Translations under genes and position numbers: made by a program
Source: Paratinospora sagittata
Taxonomy: Eukaryota; Streptophyta; Magnoliopsida; Ranunculales; Menispermaceae
Reading direction: 5' to 3'
NCBI GenBank assembly: GCA_035771175.1
Contig: CM069594.1
Span: 11,780,620-11,844,619 of the forward strand
Length of the DNA stretch: 64,000 bases
Part shown: positions 50,712-63,396 of the stretch, in pieces
Numbering within the stretch: the stretch's first letter is position 1
Layout of the letters: the number at the start of each line of letters is the position of its first letter
Notes under the pieces: model-generated
The model's input: only the letters and a program-made list of their open reading frames with translations
Databases searched by the model: none
What the model was told of the DNA's origin: nothing

Positions 50712-51865
50712 ACTCAGCACTAAAACTCTGAAAATTGCAAAGTCTTCAAAATCACTTCGATATAGTATTTCATTTTGAAAAAATGTTTTCCGTAAGGTTT
50801 TAATCAAAATTTCAATGAGTTTTGAATTATTTAAAAGTGTTTTGAGTCAATGGAATGGTTCTTGAGTGTCAAAATATTAATTTTTCAAAAATAAGTCTCT
50901 CCAGCAATTTGCCAAAATTTCGGAGAAGGCACTAGCGCACTATCAGTGTTGATAGCACGTTGATAGGGTTCTAAACTAAGACATTTGTTTTTTCTGGAAA
51001 ATTGTCTATAGCGCGCTATCCCCTTTGATGACTCGCTATAAAGCTGTTGCCTTAATCTTTTCATTTTTAGTAAAATGGACAATAGCGCGCTATAGGCCTT
51101 GATAACACGCTATCGGAAAGTCTAAAAAACTCAAGCTCTCTAGTTTGTGTATATCGACCTGCTATCTGTCAATAGAGAACATGATACACAACCAAATAGC
51201 ACTCTATCCACGTCTGAGACAAAAATCAGATATTTCTAACGAGAAAAATGTGGGCACTTCTGCTTGCTCGATTTTTCTATTCCTTACACAATTTTGCCAG
51301 GTTATCTTAATTGAAATATGCTCTACTAACACCTAGATGATTCCCTTTATCTCGCACGCCCAAAACAACATTAGATTAAACAATGTTTTGAATTCAAATC
51401 ATTTTGTACTCACTTGCTCTTTAACCTCCAACTTCTATTTTTATAAAACACTCATTCTCTGATTTTCAAAAATACAACACGCACGATTTTTGTAAGTTAG
51501 ATTGAGCTTTCCAAAGAGTTTTTCAAGAGAAGAAAGTAATGATTCTTGCATTTGCCAAAACAAGCTTCGAATTGAATCAAAATTGCAATCTGTCTTGATG
51601 ATGACGTCATTGTTGAGCAAGTTCTTCATTTTATCCCTTTTGTGCTTAGATTTGCAGAGGGTATCCATTGTTTTAAACTGTAAGTATATGAAGTGGTCTC
51701 GGTAAGATAACAACATCAAAAAAGAACACAACACCTGTATTCCATCAAGAACACATCAAACAATAGCTTTCGAAGTCTACAAAGATCAAGCTCGAAGAAC
51801 GAAGACATATCTCACGTCTAATGCATTAGTTTGATCTTTGGTATGTAGGGTAACCTCTCGATCAA
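50712..51865 (+). repeat. Monomer M45, class B
   Basis: Matches M40. Confidence 0.95.
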
Positions 51866-53020
51866 ACTCAGCACTAAAACTCTGAAAATTGCAAAGTCTT
51901 CAAAATCACTTCGATATAGTATTTCATTTTGAAAAAATGTTTTCCGTAAGGTTTTAATCAAAATTTCAATGAGTTTTGAATTATTTAAAAGTGTTTTGAG
52001 TCAATGGAATGGTTCTTGAGTGTCAAAATATTAATTTTTCAAAAATAAGTCTCTCCAGCAATTTGCCAAAATTTCGGAGAAGGCACTAGCGCACTATCAG
52101 TGTTGATAGCACGTTGATAGGGTTCTAAACTAAGACATTTGTTTTTTCTGGAAAATTGTCTATAGCGCGCTATCCCCTTTGATGACTCGCTATAAAGCTG
52201 TTGCCTTAATCTTTTCATTTTTAGTAAAATGGACAATAGCGCGCTATAGGCCTTGATAACACGCTATCGGAAAGTCTAAAAAACTCAAGCTCTCTAGTTT
52301 GTGTATATCGACCTGCTATCTGTCAATAGAGAACATGATACACAAGCAAATAGCACTCTATCCACGTCTGAGACCAAAATAAGATATTTCTAACGAGAAA
52401 AATTTGGACACTTCTGCTTGCTCGATTTTTCTATTCCTTACACAGTTTTGCCAGGTTATCTTAATTGAAATATGCTCTACTAACACCTTGATGATTCCCT
52501 TTTGTCTCGCACGCCCAAAACAACTTTAGATTAAACAATGTTTTTAATTCAAATCATTTTGTAGTCACTTGCTCTTTAACCTGCAACTTCTATATTTATA
52601 AAACACTCATTCTCTGATTTTCAAAAATACAACACGCACGATTTTTGTAAGTTAGATTGAGCTTTCCAAAGTGTTTTTCAAGAGAAGAAAGTAATGATTC
52701 TTGCATTTGCCAAAACAAGCTTCGAATTGAATCAAAATTGCAATCTGTCTTGATGATAACGTCATTGTTCAGCAAGTTCTTCATTTTATCCCTTTTGTGC
52801 TTAGATTTGCAGAGGGTATCCATTGTTTTAAACTGTAAGTATATGAAGTGGTCTTGGTAAGATAACAACATCAAAAAAGAACACAACACCTGTATTGCAT
52901 CAAGAACACATCAAACAATAGCTTTCGAAGTCTACAAAGATCAAGCTCGAAGAACGAAAACATATCTCATGTCTAATGCATTAGTTTGATCTTTGGTGTG
53001 TAGGGTAACCTCTCAATCAA
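51866..53020 (+). repeat. Monomer M46, class C
   Basis: Matches M41 except GTCTTGGTAAG at about 52851. Confidence 0.95.
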
Positions 53021-54172
53021 ACTCAGCACTAAAACTCTGAAAATTGCAAAGTTTTCAAAATCACTTCGATATAGTATTTCATTTTGAAAAAAATGTTTTC
53101 CGTAAGGTTTTACTCATAATTTCAATGAGTTTTGAATTATTTAAAAGTGTTTTGAGTCAATGGACTGGTTCTTGAGTGTCAAATATTAATTTTTCAAAAA
53201 TAAGGCTATCCAGCAATTTGCCAAATTCTCGAGAAGGCACTAACGCACTATCGGTGTTGATAGCACGTTGATAGGGTTCCATAATAAGACATTTGTTTTT
53301 TCTCGAAAATTGTCTATATCGCGCTATCCCCTTTGATGACTCGCTATAAAGCTGTTGCCTTAATCTTTTCATTTTTTGTAAAATGGGCAATAGCGCGCTA
53401 TAGGCCTTGATAACACGCTATCGGAAAGTCTAAAAAACTCAAGTTCTCTAGTTTGTGTATATCGACCTGCTATCTGTCAATAGAGAACATGATACACAAC
53501 CAAATAGCACTATATCCACGTCTGAGACAAAAATCAGATATTTCTAACGAGAAAAATGTGGGCACTTCTGCTTGCTCGATTTTTCTATTCCTTACTCAGT
53601 TTTGCCAGGTTATCTTAATTGAAATATGCTCTACTAACACCTAGTAATTCCCTTTGTCTCGCACGCCCAAAACAACTATAGATTAAACAATGTTTTGAAT
53701 TCAAATCATTTTGTACTCACTTGCTCTTTAACCTGCAACTTCTATTTTTATAAAACACTCATTCTCTGATTTTCAAAAATACAACACGCACGATTTTTGT
53801 AAGTTAGATTGAGCTTTCCAAAGAGTTTTTCAAGAGAAGAAAGTAATGATTCTTGCATTTGCCAAAACAAGCTTCGAATTGAATCAAAATTGCAATCTGT
53901 CTTGATGATAACGTCATTGTTCAGCAAGTTCTTCATTTTATCCCTTTTGTGCTTAGATTTGCAGAGGGTATCCATTGTTTTAAACTGTAAGTATATGAAG
54001 TGGTCTCGGTAAGAAAACAACATCAAAAAAGAACACAACACCCGTATTGCATCAAGAACACATCAAACAATAGCTTTCGAAGTCTACAAAGATCAAGCTC
54101 GAAGAAGGAAAACATATCTCATGTCTAAAGCATTAGTTTGATCTTTGGTGTGTAGGGTAACCTCTCGATCAA
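53021..54172 (+). repeat. Monomer M47, class D
   Basis: Matches M42. Confidence 0.95.
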
Positions 54173-55325
54173 ACTCAGCACTAAAACTCTGAAAATTGCA
54201 AAGTCTTCAAGATCACTTCGATATAGTATTTCATTTTGAAAAAATGTTTTCCGTAAGGTTTTAATCATAATTTCAATGCCTTTTGAATTATTTAAAAGTG
54301 TTTTAAGTCAATGGAATGGTTCTTGAGTGTCAAAATATTAACTTTTCAAAAATAAGGCTATCCAGCAATTTGCCAAAATTCTCGAGAAGGCACTAACGCA
54401 CTATCGGTGTTGATAGCACGTTGATAGGGTTCTATAATAAGACATTTGTTTTTTCTGGAAAATTGTCTATAGCGCGCTATCCCCTTTGATGACTCGCTAT
54501 AAAGCTGTTGCCTTAATCTTTTCATTTTTAGTAAAATGGGCAATAGCGCGCTATAGGCCTTGATAACACGCTATCGGAAAGTCTAAAAAACTCAAGGTCT
54601 CTAGTTTGTGTATATCGACCTGCTATCTGTCAATAGAGAACATGATACACAACCAAATAGCACTCTATCCACGTCTGAGACCAAAATCAGATATTTCTAA
54701 CGAGAAAAATGTGGGCACTTCTGCTTGCTCGATTTTTCTATTCCTTACTCAGTTTTGCCAAGTTATCTTAATTGAAATATGCTCTACTAACACCTAGTAA
54801 TTCCCTTTGTCTCGCACGCCCAAAACAACTATAGATTAAACAATGTTTTGAATTCAAATCATTTTGTACTCACTTGCTCTTTAACCTGCAACTTCTATTT
54901 TTATAAAACACTCATTCTCTGATTTTCAAAAATACAACACGCACGATTTTTGTAAGTTAGATTGAGCTTTCCAAAGAGTTTTTCAAGAGAAGAAAGTAAT
55001 GATTCTTGCATTTGCCAAAACAAGCTTCGAATTGAATCAAAATTGCAATCTGTCTTGATGATAACGTCATTGTTCAGCAAGTTCTTCATTTTATCCCTTT
55101 TGTGCTTAGATTTGCAGAGGGTATCCATTGTTTTAAACTGTAAGTATATGAAGTGGTCTCGGTAAGAAAACAACATCAAAAAAGAACACAACACCCGTAT
55201 TGCATCAAGAACACATCAAACAATAGCTTTCGAAGTCTACAAAGATCAAGCTCGAAGAAGGAAAACATATCTCATGTCTAAAGCATTAGTTTGATCTTTG
55301 GTGTGTAGGGTAACCTCTCGATCAA
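54173..55325 (+). repeat. Monomer M48, E front joined to D back
   Basis: E-class to GCCAAGTTATC (about 54768). D-class from TGTACTCAC (about 54865), then TAAGAAAACAAC and CTAAAGCATTAG. Confidence 0.93.
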
Positions 55326-56478
55326 ACTCAGCACTAAAACTCTGAAAATTGCAAAGTCTTCAAGATCACTTCGATATAGTATTTCATTTTGAAAAAATGT
55401 TTTCCGTAAGGTTTTAATCATAATTTCAATGCCTTTTGAATTATTTAAAAGTGTTTTAAGTCAATGGAATGGTTCTTGAGTGTCAAAATATTAACTTTTC
55501 AAAAATAAGGCTATCCAGCAATTTGCCAAAATTCTCGAGAAGGCACTAACGCACTATCGGTGTTGATAGCACGTTGATAGGGTTCTATAATAAGACATTT
55601 GTTTTTTCTGGAAAATTGTCTATAGCGCGCTATCCCCTTTGATGACTCGCTATAAAGCTGTTGCCTTAATCTTTTCATTTTTAGTAAAATGGGCAATAGC
55701 GCGCTATAGGCCTTGATAACACGCTATCGGAAAGTCTAAAAAACTCAAGTTCTCTAGTTTGTGTATATCGACCTGCTATCTGTCAATAGAGAACATGATA
55801 CACAACCAAATAGCACTATATCCACGTCTGAGACAAAAATCAGATATTTCTAACGAGAAAAATGTGGGCACTTCTGCTTGCTCGATTTTTCTATTCCTTA
55901 CTCAGTTTTGCCAGGTTATCTTAATTGAAATATGCTCTACTAACACCTAGTAATTCCCTTTGTCTCGCACGCCCAAAACAACTATAGATTAAACAATGTT
56001 TTGAATTCAAATCATTTTGTACTCACTTGCTCTTTAACCTGCAACTTCTATTTTTATAAAACACTCATTCTCTGATTTTCAAAAATACAACACGCACGAT
56101 TTTTGTAAGTTAGATTGAGCTTTCCAAAGAGTTTTTCAAGAGAAGAAAGTAATGATTCTTGCATTTGCCAAAACAAGCTTCGAATTGAATCAAAATTGCA
56201 ATCTGTCTTGATGATAACGTCATTGTTCAGCAAGTTCTTCATTTTATCCCTTTTGTGCTTAGATTTGCAGAGGGTATCCATTGTTTTAAACTGTAAGTAT
56301 ATGAAGTGGTCTCGGTAAGAAAACAACATCAAAAAAGAACACAACACCCGTATTGCATCAAGAACACATCAAACAATAGCTTTCGAAGTCTACAAAGATC
56401 AAGCTCGAAGAAGGAAAACATATCTCATGTCTAAAGCATTAGTTTGATCTTTGGTGTGTAGGGTAACCTCTCGATCAA
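55326..56478 (+). repeat. Monomer M49, E front joined to D back at an earlier point
   Basis: E-class to TTTTTAGTAAAATG (about 55690). D-class from CAAGTTCTCTAG (about 55746). Confidence 0.93.
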
Positions 56479-57630
56479 ACTCAGCACTAAAACTCTGAAA
56501 ATTGCAAAGTCTTCAAGATCACTTCGATATAGTATTTCATTTTGAAAAAATGTTTTCCGTAAGGTTTTAATCATAATTTCAATGCCTTTTGAATTATTTA
56601 AAAGTGTTTTAAGTCAATGGAATGGTTCTTGAGTGTCAAAATATTAACTTTTCAAAAATAAGGCTATCCAGCAATTTGCCAAAATTCTCGAGAAGGCACT
56701 AACGCACTATCGGTGTTGATAGCACGTTGATAGGGTTCTATAATAAGACATTTGTTTTTTCTGGAAAATTGTCTATAGCGCGCTATCCCCTTTGATGACT
56801 CGCTATAAAGCTGTTGCCTTAATCTTTTCATTTTTAGTAAAATGGGCAATAGCGCGCTATAGGCCTTGATAACACGCTATCGGAAAGTCTAAAAAACTCA
56901 AGGTCTCTAGTTTGTGTATATCGACCTGCTATCTGTCAATAGAGAACATGATACACAACCAAATAGCACTCTATCCACGTCTGAGACCAAAATCAGATAT
57001 TTCTAACGAGAAAAATGTGGGCACTTCTGCTTGCTCGATTTTTCTATTCCTTACTCAGTTTTGCCAAGTTATCTTAATTGAAATATGCTCTACTAACACC
57101 TAGTAATTCCCTTTGTCTCGCACGCCCAAAACAACTATAGATTAAACAATGTTTTGAATTCAAATCATTTTGTAGTCACTTGCTCTTTAACCTGCAACTT
57201 CTATTTTTATAAAACACTCATTCTCTGATTTTCAAAAATACAACACGCACGATTTTTGTAAGTTAGATTGAGCTTTCCAAAGAGTTTTTCAAGAGAAGAA
57301 AGTAATGATTCTTGCATTTGCCAAAACAAGCTTCGAATTGAATGAAAATTGCAATCTGTCTTGATGATAACGTCGTTGTTCAGCAAGTTCTTCATTTTAT
57401 CCCTTTTGTGCTTAGATTTGCAGAGGGTATCCATTGTTTTAAACTGTAAGTATATGAAGTGGTCTCGGTAAGATAACACATCAAAAAAGAACACAACACC
57501 CGTATTGCATCAAGAACACATCAAACAATAGCTTTCGAAGTCTACAAAGATCAAGCTCGAAGAACGAAAACATATCTCATGTCTAATGCATTAGTTTGAT
57601 CTTTGGTGTGTAGGGTAACCTCTCGATCAA
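56479..57630 (+). repeat. Monomer M50, class E
   Basis: Complete E monomer with GCCAAGTTATC and GAATGAAAATTG. Confidence 0.95.
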
Positions 57631-58783
57631 ACTCAGCACTAAAACTCTGAAAATAGCAAAGTTTTCAAAATCACTTCGATATAGTATTTCATTTTGAAAA
57701 AAATGTTTTCCGTAAGGTTTTACTCATAATTTCAATGAGTTTTGAATTATTTAAAAGTGTTTTGAGTCAATGGACTGGTTCTTGAGTGTCAAATATTAAT
57801 TTTTCAAAAATAAGGGTTTCCAGCAATTTGCCAAATTCTCGAGAAGGCACTAACGCACTATCAGTGTTGATAGCACGTTGATAGGGTTCCATAATAAGAC
57901 ATTTGTTTTTTCTCGAAAATTGTCTATATCGCGCTATCCCCTTTGATGACTCGCTATAAAGCTGTTGCCTTAATCTTTTCATTTTTTGTAAAATGGGCAA
58001 TAGCGCGCTATAGGCCTTGATAACACGCTATCGAAAAGTCTAAAAAACTCAAGCTCTCTAGTTTGTGTATATCGACCTGCTATCTGTCAATAGAGAACAT
58101 GATACACAACCAAATAGCACTCTATCCACGTCTGAGACAAAAATCAGATATTTCTAACGAGAAAAATGTGGGCACTTCTGCTTGCTCGATTTTTCTATTC
58201 CTTACAAAATTTTGCCAGGTTATCTTAATTGAAATATGCTCTACTAACACCTAGATGATTCCCTTTATCTCGCACGCCCAAAACAACATTAGATTAAACA
58301 ATGTTTTGAATTCAAATCATTTTGTACTCACTTGCTCTTTAACCTCCAACTTCTATTTTTATAAAACACTCATTCTCTGATTTTCAAAAATACAACACGC
58401 ACGATTTTTGTAAGTTAGATTGAGCTTTCCAAAGAGTTTTTCAAGAGAAGAAAGTAATGATTCTTGCATTTGCCAAAACAAGCTTCGAATTGAATCAAAA
58501 TTGCAATCTGTCTTGATGATGACGTCATTGTTGAGCAAGTTCTTCATTTTATCCCTTTTGTGCTTAGATTTGCAGAGGGTATCCATTGTTTTAAACTGTA
58601 AGTATATGAAGTGGTCTCGGTAAGATAACAACATCAAAAAAGAACACAACACCTGTATTCCATCAAGAACACATCAAACAATAGCTTTCGAAGTCTACAA
58701 AGATCAAGCTCGAAGAACGAAGACATATCTCACGTCTAATGCATTAGTTTGATCTTTGGTATGTAGGGTAACCTCTCGATCAA
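57631..58783 (+). repeat. Monomer M51, class A
   Basis: Matches M39 and M44. Confidence 0.95.
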
Positions 58784-59937
58784 ACTCAGCACTAAAACTC
58801 TGAAAATTGCAAAGTCTTCAAAATCACTTCGATATAGTATTTCATTTTGAAAAAATGTTTTCCGTAAGGTTTTAATCAAAATTTCAATGAGTTTTGAATT
58901 ATTTAAAAGTGTTTTGAGTCAATGGAATGGTTCTTGAGTGTCAAAATATTAATTTTTCAAAAATAAGTCTCTCCAGCAATTTGCCAAAATTTCGGAGAAG
59001 GCACTAGCGCACTATCAGTGTTGATAGCACGTTGATAGGGTTCTAAACTAAGACATTTGTTTTTTCTGGAAAATTGTCTATAGCGCGCTATCCCCTTTGA
59101 TGACTCGCTATAAAGCTGTTGCCTTAATCTTTTCATTTTTAGTAAAATGGACAATAGCGCGCTATAGGCCTTGATAACACGCTATCGGAAAGTCTAAAAA
59201 ACTCAAGCTCTCTAGTTTGTGTATATCGACCTGCTATCTGTCAATAGAGAACATGATACACAACCAAATAGCACTCTATCCACGTCTGAGACAAAAATCA
59301 GATATTTCTAACGAGAAAAATGTGGGCACTTCTGCTTGCTCGATTTTTCTATTCCTTACACAATTTTGCCAGGTTATCTTAATTGAAATATGCTCTACTA
59401 ACACCTAGATGATTCCCTTTATCTCGCACGCCCAAAACAACATTAGATTAAACAATGTTTTGAATTCAAATCATTTTGTACTCACTTGCTCTTTAACCTC
59501 CAACTTCTATTTTTATAAAACACTCATTCTCTGATTTTCAAAAATACAACACGCACGATTTTTGTAAGTTAGATTGAGCTTTCCAAAGAGTTTTTCAAGA
59601 GAAGAAAGTAATGATTCTTGCATTTGCCAAAACAAGCTTCGAATTGAATCAAAATTGCAATCTGTCTTGATGATGACGTCATTGTTGAGCAAGTTCTTCA
59701 TTTTATCCCTTTTGTGCTTAGATTTGCAGAGGGTATCCATTGTTTTAAACTGTAAGTATATGAAGTGGTCTCGGTAAGATAACAACATCAAAAAAGAACA
59801 CAACACCTGTATTCCATCAAGAACACATCAAACAATAGCTTTCGAAGTCTACAAAGATCAAGCTCGAAGAACGAAGACATATCTCACGTCTAATGCATTA
59901 GTTTGATCTTTGGTATGTAGGGTAACCTCTCGATCAA
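58784..59937 (+). repeat. Monomer M52, class B
   Basis: Matches M40 and M45. Confidence 0.95.
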
Positions 59938-61092
59938 ACTCAGCACTAAAACTCTGAAAATTGCAAAGTCTTCAAAATCACTTCGATATAGTATTTCATT
60001 TTGAAAAAATGTTTTCCGTAAGGTTTTAATCAAAATTTCAATGAGTTTTGAATTATTTAAAAGTGTTTTGAGTCAATGGAATGGTTCTTGAGTGTCAAAA
60101 TATTAATTTTTCAAAAATAAGTCTCTCCAGCAATTTGCCAAAATTTCGGAGAAGGCACTAGCGCACTATCAGTGTTGATAGCACGTTGATAGGGTTCTAA
60201 ACTAAGACATTTGTTTTTTCTGGAAAATTGTCTATAGCGCGCTATCCCCTTTGATGACTCGCTATAAAGCTGTTGCCTTAATCTTTTCATTTTTAGTAAA
60301 ATGGACAATAGCGCGCTATAGGCCTTGATAACACGCTATCGGAAAGTCTAAAAAACTCAAGCTCTCTAGTTTGTGTATATCGACCTGCTATCTGTCAATA
60401 GAGAACATGATACACAAGCAAATAGCACTCTATCCACGTCTGAGACCAAAATAAGATATTTCTAACGAGAAAAATTTGGACACTTCTGCTTGCTCGATTT
60501 TTCTATTCCTTACACAGTTTTGCCAGGTTATCTTAATTGAAATATGCTCTACTAACACCTTGATGATTCCCTTTTGTCTCGCACGCCCAAAACAACTTTA
60601 GATTAAACAATGTTTTTAATTCAAATCATTTTGTAGTCACTTGCTCTTTAACCTGCAACTTCTATATTTATAAAACACTCATTCTCTGATTTTCAAAAAT
60701 ACAACACGCACGATTTTTGTAAGTTAGATTGAGCTTTCCAAAGTGTTTTTCAAGAGAAGAAAGTAATGATTCTTGCATTTGCCAAAACAAGCTTCGAATT
60801 GAATCAAAATTGCAATCTGTCTTGATGATAACGTCATTGTTCAGCAAGTTCTTCATTTTATCCCTTTTGTGCTTAGATTTGCAGAGGGTATCCATTGTTT
60901 TAAACTGTAAGTATATGAAGTGGTCTCGGTAAGATAACAACATCAAAAAAGAACACAACACCTGTATTGCATCAAGAACACATCAAACAATAGCTTTCGA
61001 AGTCTACAAAGATCAAGCTCGAAGAACGAAAACATATCTCATGTCTAATGCATTAGTTTGATCTTTGGTGTGTAGGGTAACCTCTCAATCAA
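59938..61092 (+). repeat. Monomer M53, class C
   Basis: Matches M41, including the lost EcoRI site. Confidence 0.95.
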
Positions 61093-62244
61093 ACTCAGCA
61101 CTAAAACTCTGAAAATTGCAAAGTTTTCAAAATCACTTCGATATAGTATTTCATTTTGAAAAAAATGTTTTCCGTAAGGTTTTACTCATAATTTCAATGA
61201 GTTTTGAATTATTTAAAAGTGTTTTGAGTCAATGGACTGGTTCTTGAGTGTCAAATATTAATTTTTCAAAAATAAGGCTATCCAGCAATTTGCCAAATTC
61301 TCGAGAAGGCACTAACGCACTATCGGTGTTGATAGCACGTTGATAGGGTTCCATAATAAGACATTTGTTTTTTCTCGAAAATTGTCTATATCGCGCTATC
61401 CCCTTTGATGACTCGCTATAAAGCTGTTGCCTTAATCTTTTCATTTTTTGTAAAATGGGCAATAGCGCGCTATAGGCCTTGATAACACGCTATCGGAAAG
61501 TCTAAAAAACTCAAGTTCTCTAGTTTGTGTATATCGACCTGCTATCTGTCAATAGAGAACATGATACACAACCAAATAGCACTATATCCACGTCTGAGAC
61601 AAAAATCAGATATTTCTAACGAGAAAAATGTGGGCACTTCTGCTTGCTCGATTTTTCTATTCCTTACTCAGTTTTGCCAGGTTATCTTAATTGAAATATG
61701 CTCTACTAACACCTAGTAATTCCCTTTGTCTCGCACGCCCAAAACAACTATAGATTAAACAATGTTTTGAATTCAAATCATTTTGTACTCACTTGCTCTT
61801 TAACCTGCAACTTCTATTTTTATAAAACACTCATTCTCTGATTTTCAAAAATACAACACGCACGATTTTTGTAAGTTAGATTGAGCTTTCCAAAGAGTTT
61901 TTCAAGAGAAGAAAGTAATGATTCTTGCATTTGCCAAAACAAGCTTCGAATTGAATCAAAATTGCAATCTGTCTTGATGATAACGTCATTGTTCAGCAAG
62001 TTCTTCATTTTATCCCTTTTGTGCTTAGATTTGCAGAGGGTATCCATTGTTTTAAACTGTAAGTATATGAAGTGGTCTCGGTAAGAAAACAACATCAAAA
62101 AAGAACACAACACCCGTATTGCATCAAGAACACATCAAACAATAGCTTTCGAAGTCTACAAAGATCAAGCTCGAAGAAGGAAAACATATCTCATGTCTAA
62201 AGCATTAGTTTGATCTTTGGTGTGTAGGGTAACCTCTCGATCAA
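61093..62244 (+). repeat. Monomer M54, class D
   Basis: Matches M42 and M47. Confidence 0.95.
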
Positions 62245-63396
62245 ACTCAGCACTAAAACTCTGAAAATTGCAAAGTCTTCAAGATCACTTCGATATAGTA
62301 TTTCATTTTGAAAAAATGTTTTCCGTAAGGTTTTAATCATAATTTCAATGCCTTTTGAATTATTTAAAAGTGTTTTAAGTCAATGGAATGGTTCTTGAGT
62401 GTCAAAATATTAACTTTTCAAAAATAAGGCTATCCAGCAATTTGCCAAAATTCTCGAGAAGGCACTAACGCACTATCGGTGTTGATAGCACGTTGATAGG
62501 GTTCTATAATAAGACATTTGTTTTTTCTGGAAAATTGTCTATAGCGCGCTATCCCCTTTGATGACTCGCTATAAAGCTGTTGCCTTAATCTTTTCATTTT
62601 TAGTAAAATGGGCAATAGCGCGCTATAGGCCTTGATAACACGCTATCGGAAAGTCTAAAAAACTCAAGGTCTCTAGTTTGTGTATATCGACCTGCTATCT
62701 GTCAATAGAGAACATGATACACAACCAAATAGCACTCTATCCACGTCTGAGACCAAAATCAGATATTTCTAACGAGAAAAATGTGGGCACTTCTGCTTGC
62801 TCGATTTTTCTATTCCTTACTCAGTTTTGCCAAGTTATCTTAATTGAAATATGCTCTACTAACACCTAGTAATTCCCTTTGTCTCGCACGCCCAAAACAA
62901 CTATAGATTAAACAATGTTTTGAATTCAAATCATTTTGTAGTCACTTGCTCTTTAACCTGCAACTTCTATTTTTATAAAACACTCATTCTCTGATTTTCA
63001 AAAATACAACACGCACGATTTTTGTAAGTTAGATTGAGCTTTCCAAAGAGTTTTTCAAGAGAAGAAAGTAATGATTCTTGCATTTGCCAAAACAAGCTTC
63101 GAATTGAATGAAAATTGCAATCTGTCTTGATGATAACGTCGTTGTTCAGCAAGTTCTTCATTTTATCCCTTTTGTGCTTAGATTTGCAGAGGGTATCCAT
63201 TGTTTTAAACTGTAAGTATATGAAGTGGTCTCGGTAAGATAACACATCAAAAAAGAACACAACACCCGTATTGCATCAAGAACACATCAAACAATAGCTT
63301 TCGAAGTCTACAAAGATCAAGCTCGAAGAACGAAAACATATCTCATGTCTAATGCATTAGTTTGATCTTTGGTGTGTAGGGTAACCTCTCGATCAA
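62245..63396 (+). repeat. Monomer M55, class E
   Basis: Matches M43 and M50. Confidence 0.95.

Larger units (their letters stand above)
49559..57630 (+). repeat. Pentamer copy 2, enlarged to seven monomers (M44-M50)
   Basis: Order A, B, C, D, E/D, E/D, E, 8072 bp. The two added monomers each start with E-class sequence and end with D-class sequence, but the switch points differ. Confidence 0.93.
57631..63396 (+). repeat. Pentamer copy 3 (M51-M55)
   Basis: Order A, B, C, D, E, 5766 bp, matching copy 1 in monomer order and lengths. Confidence 0.93.
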
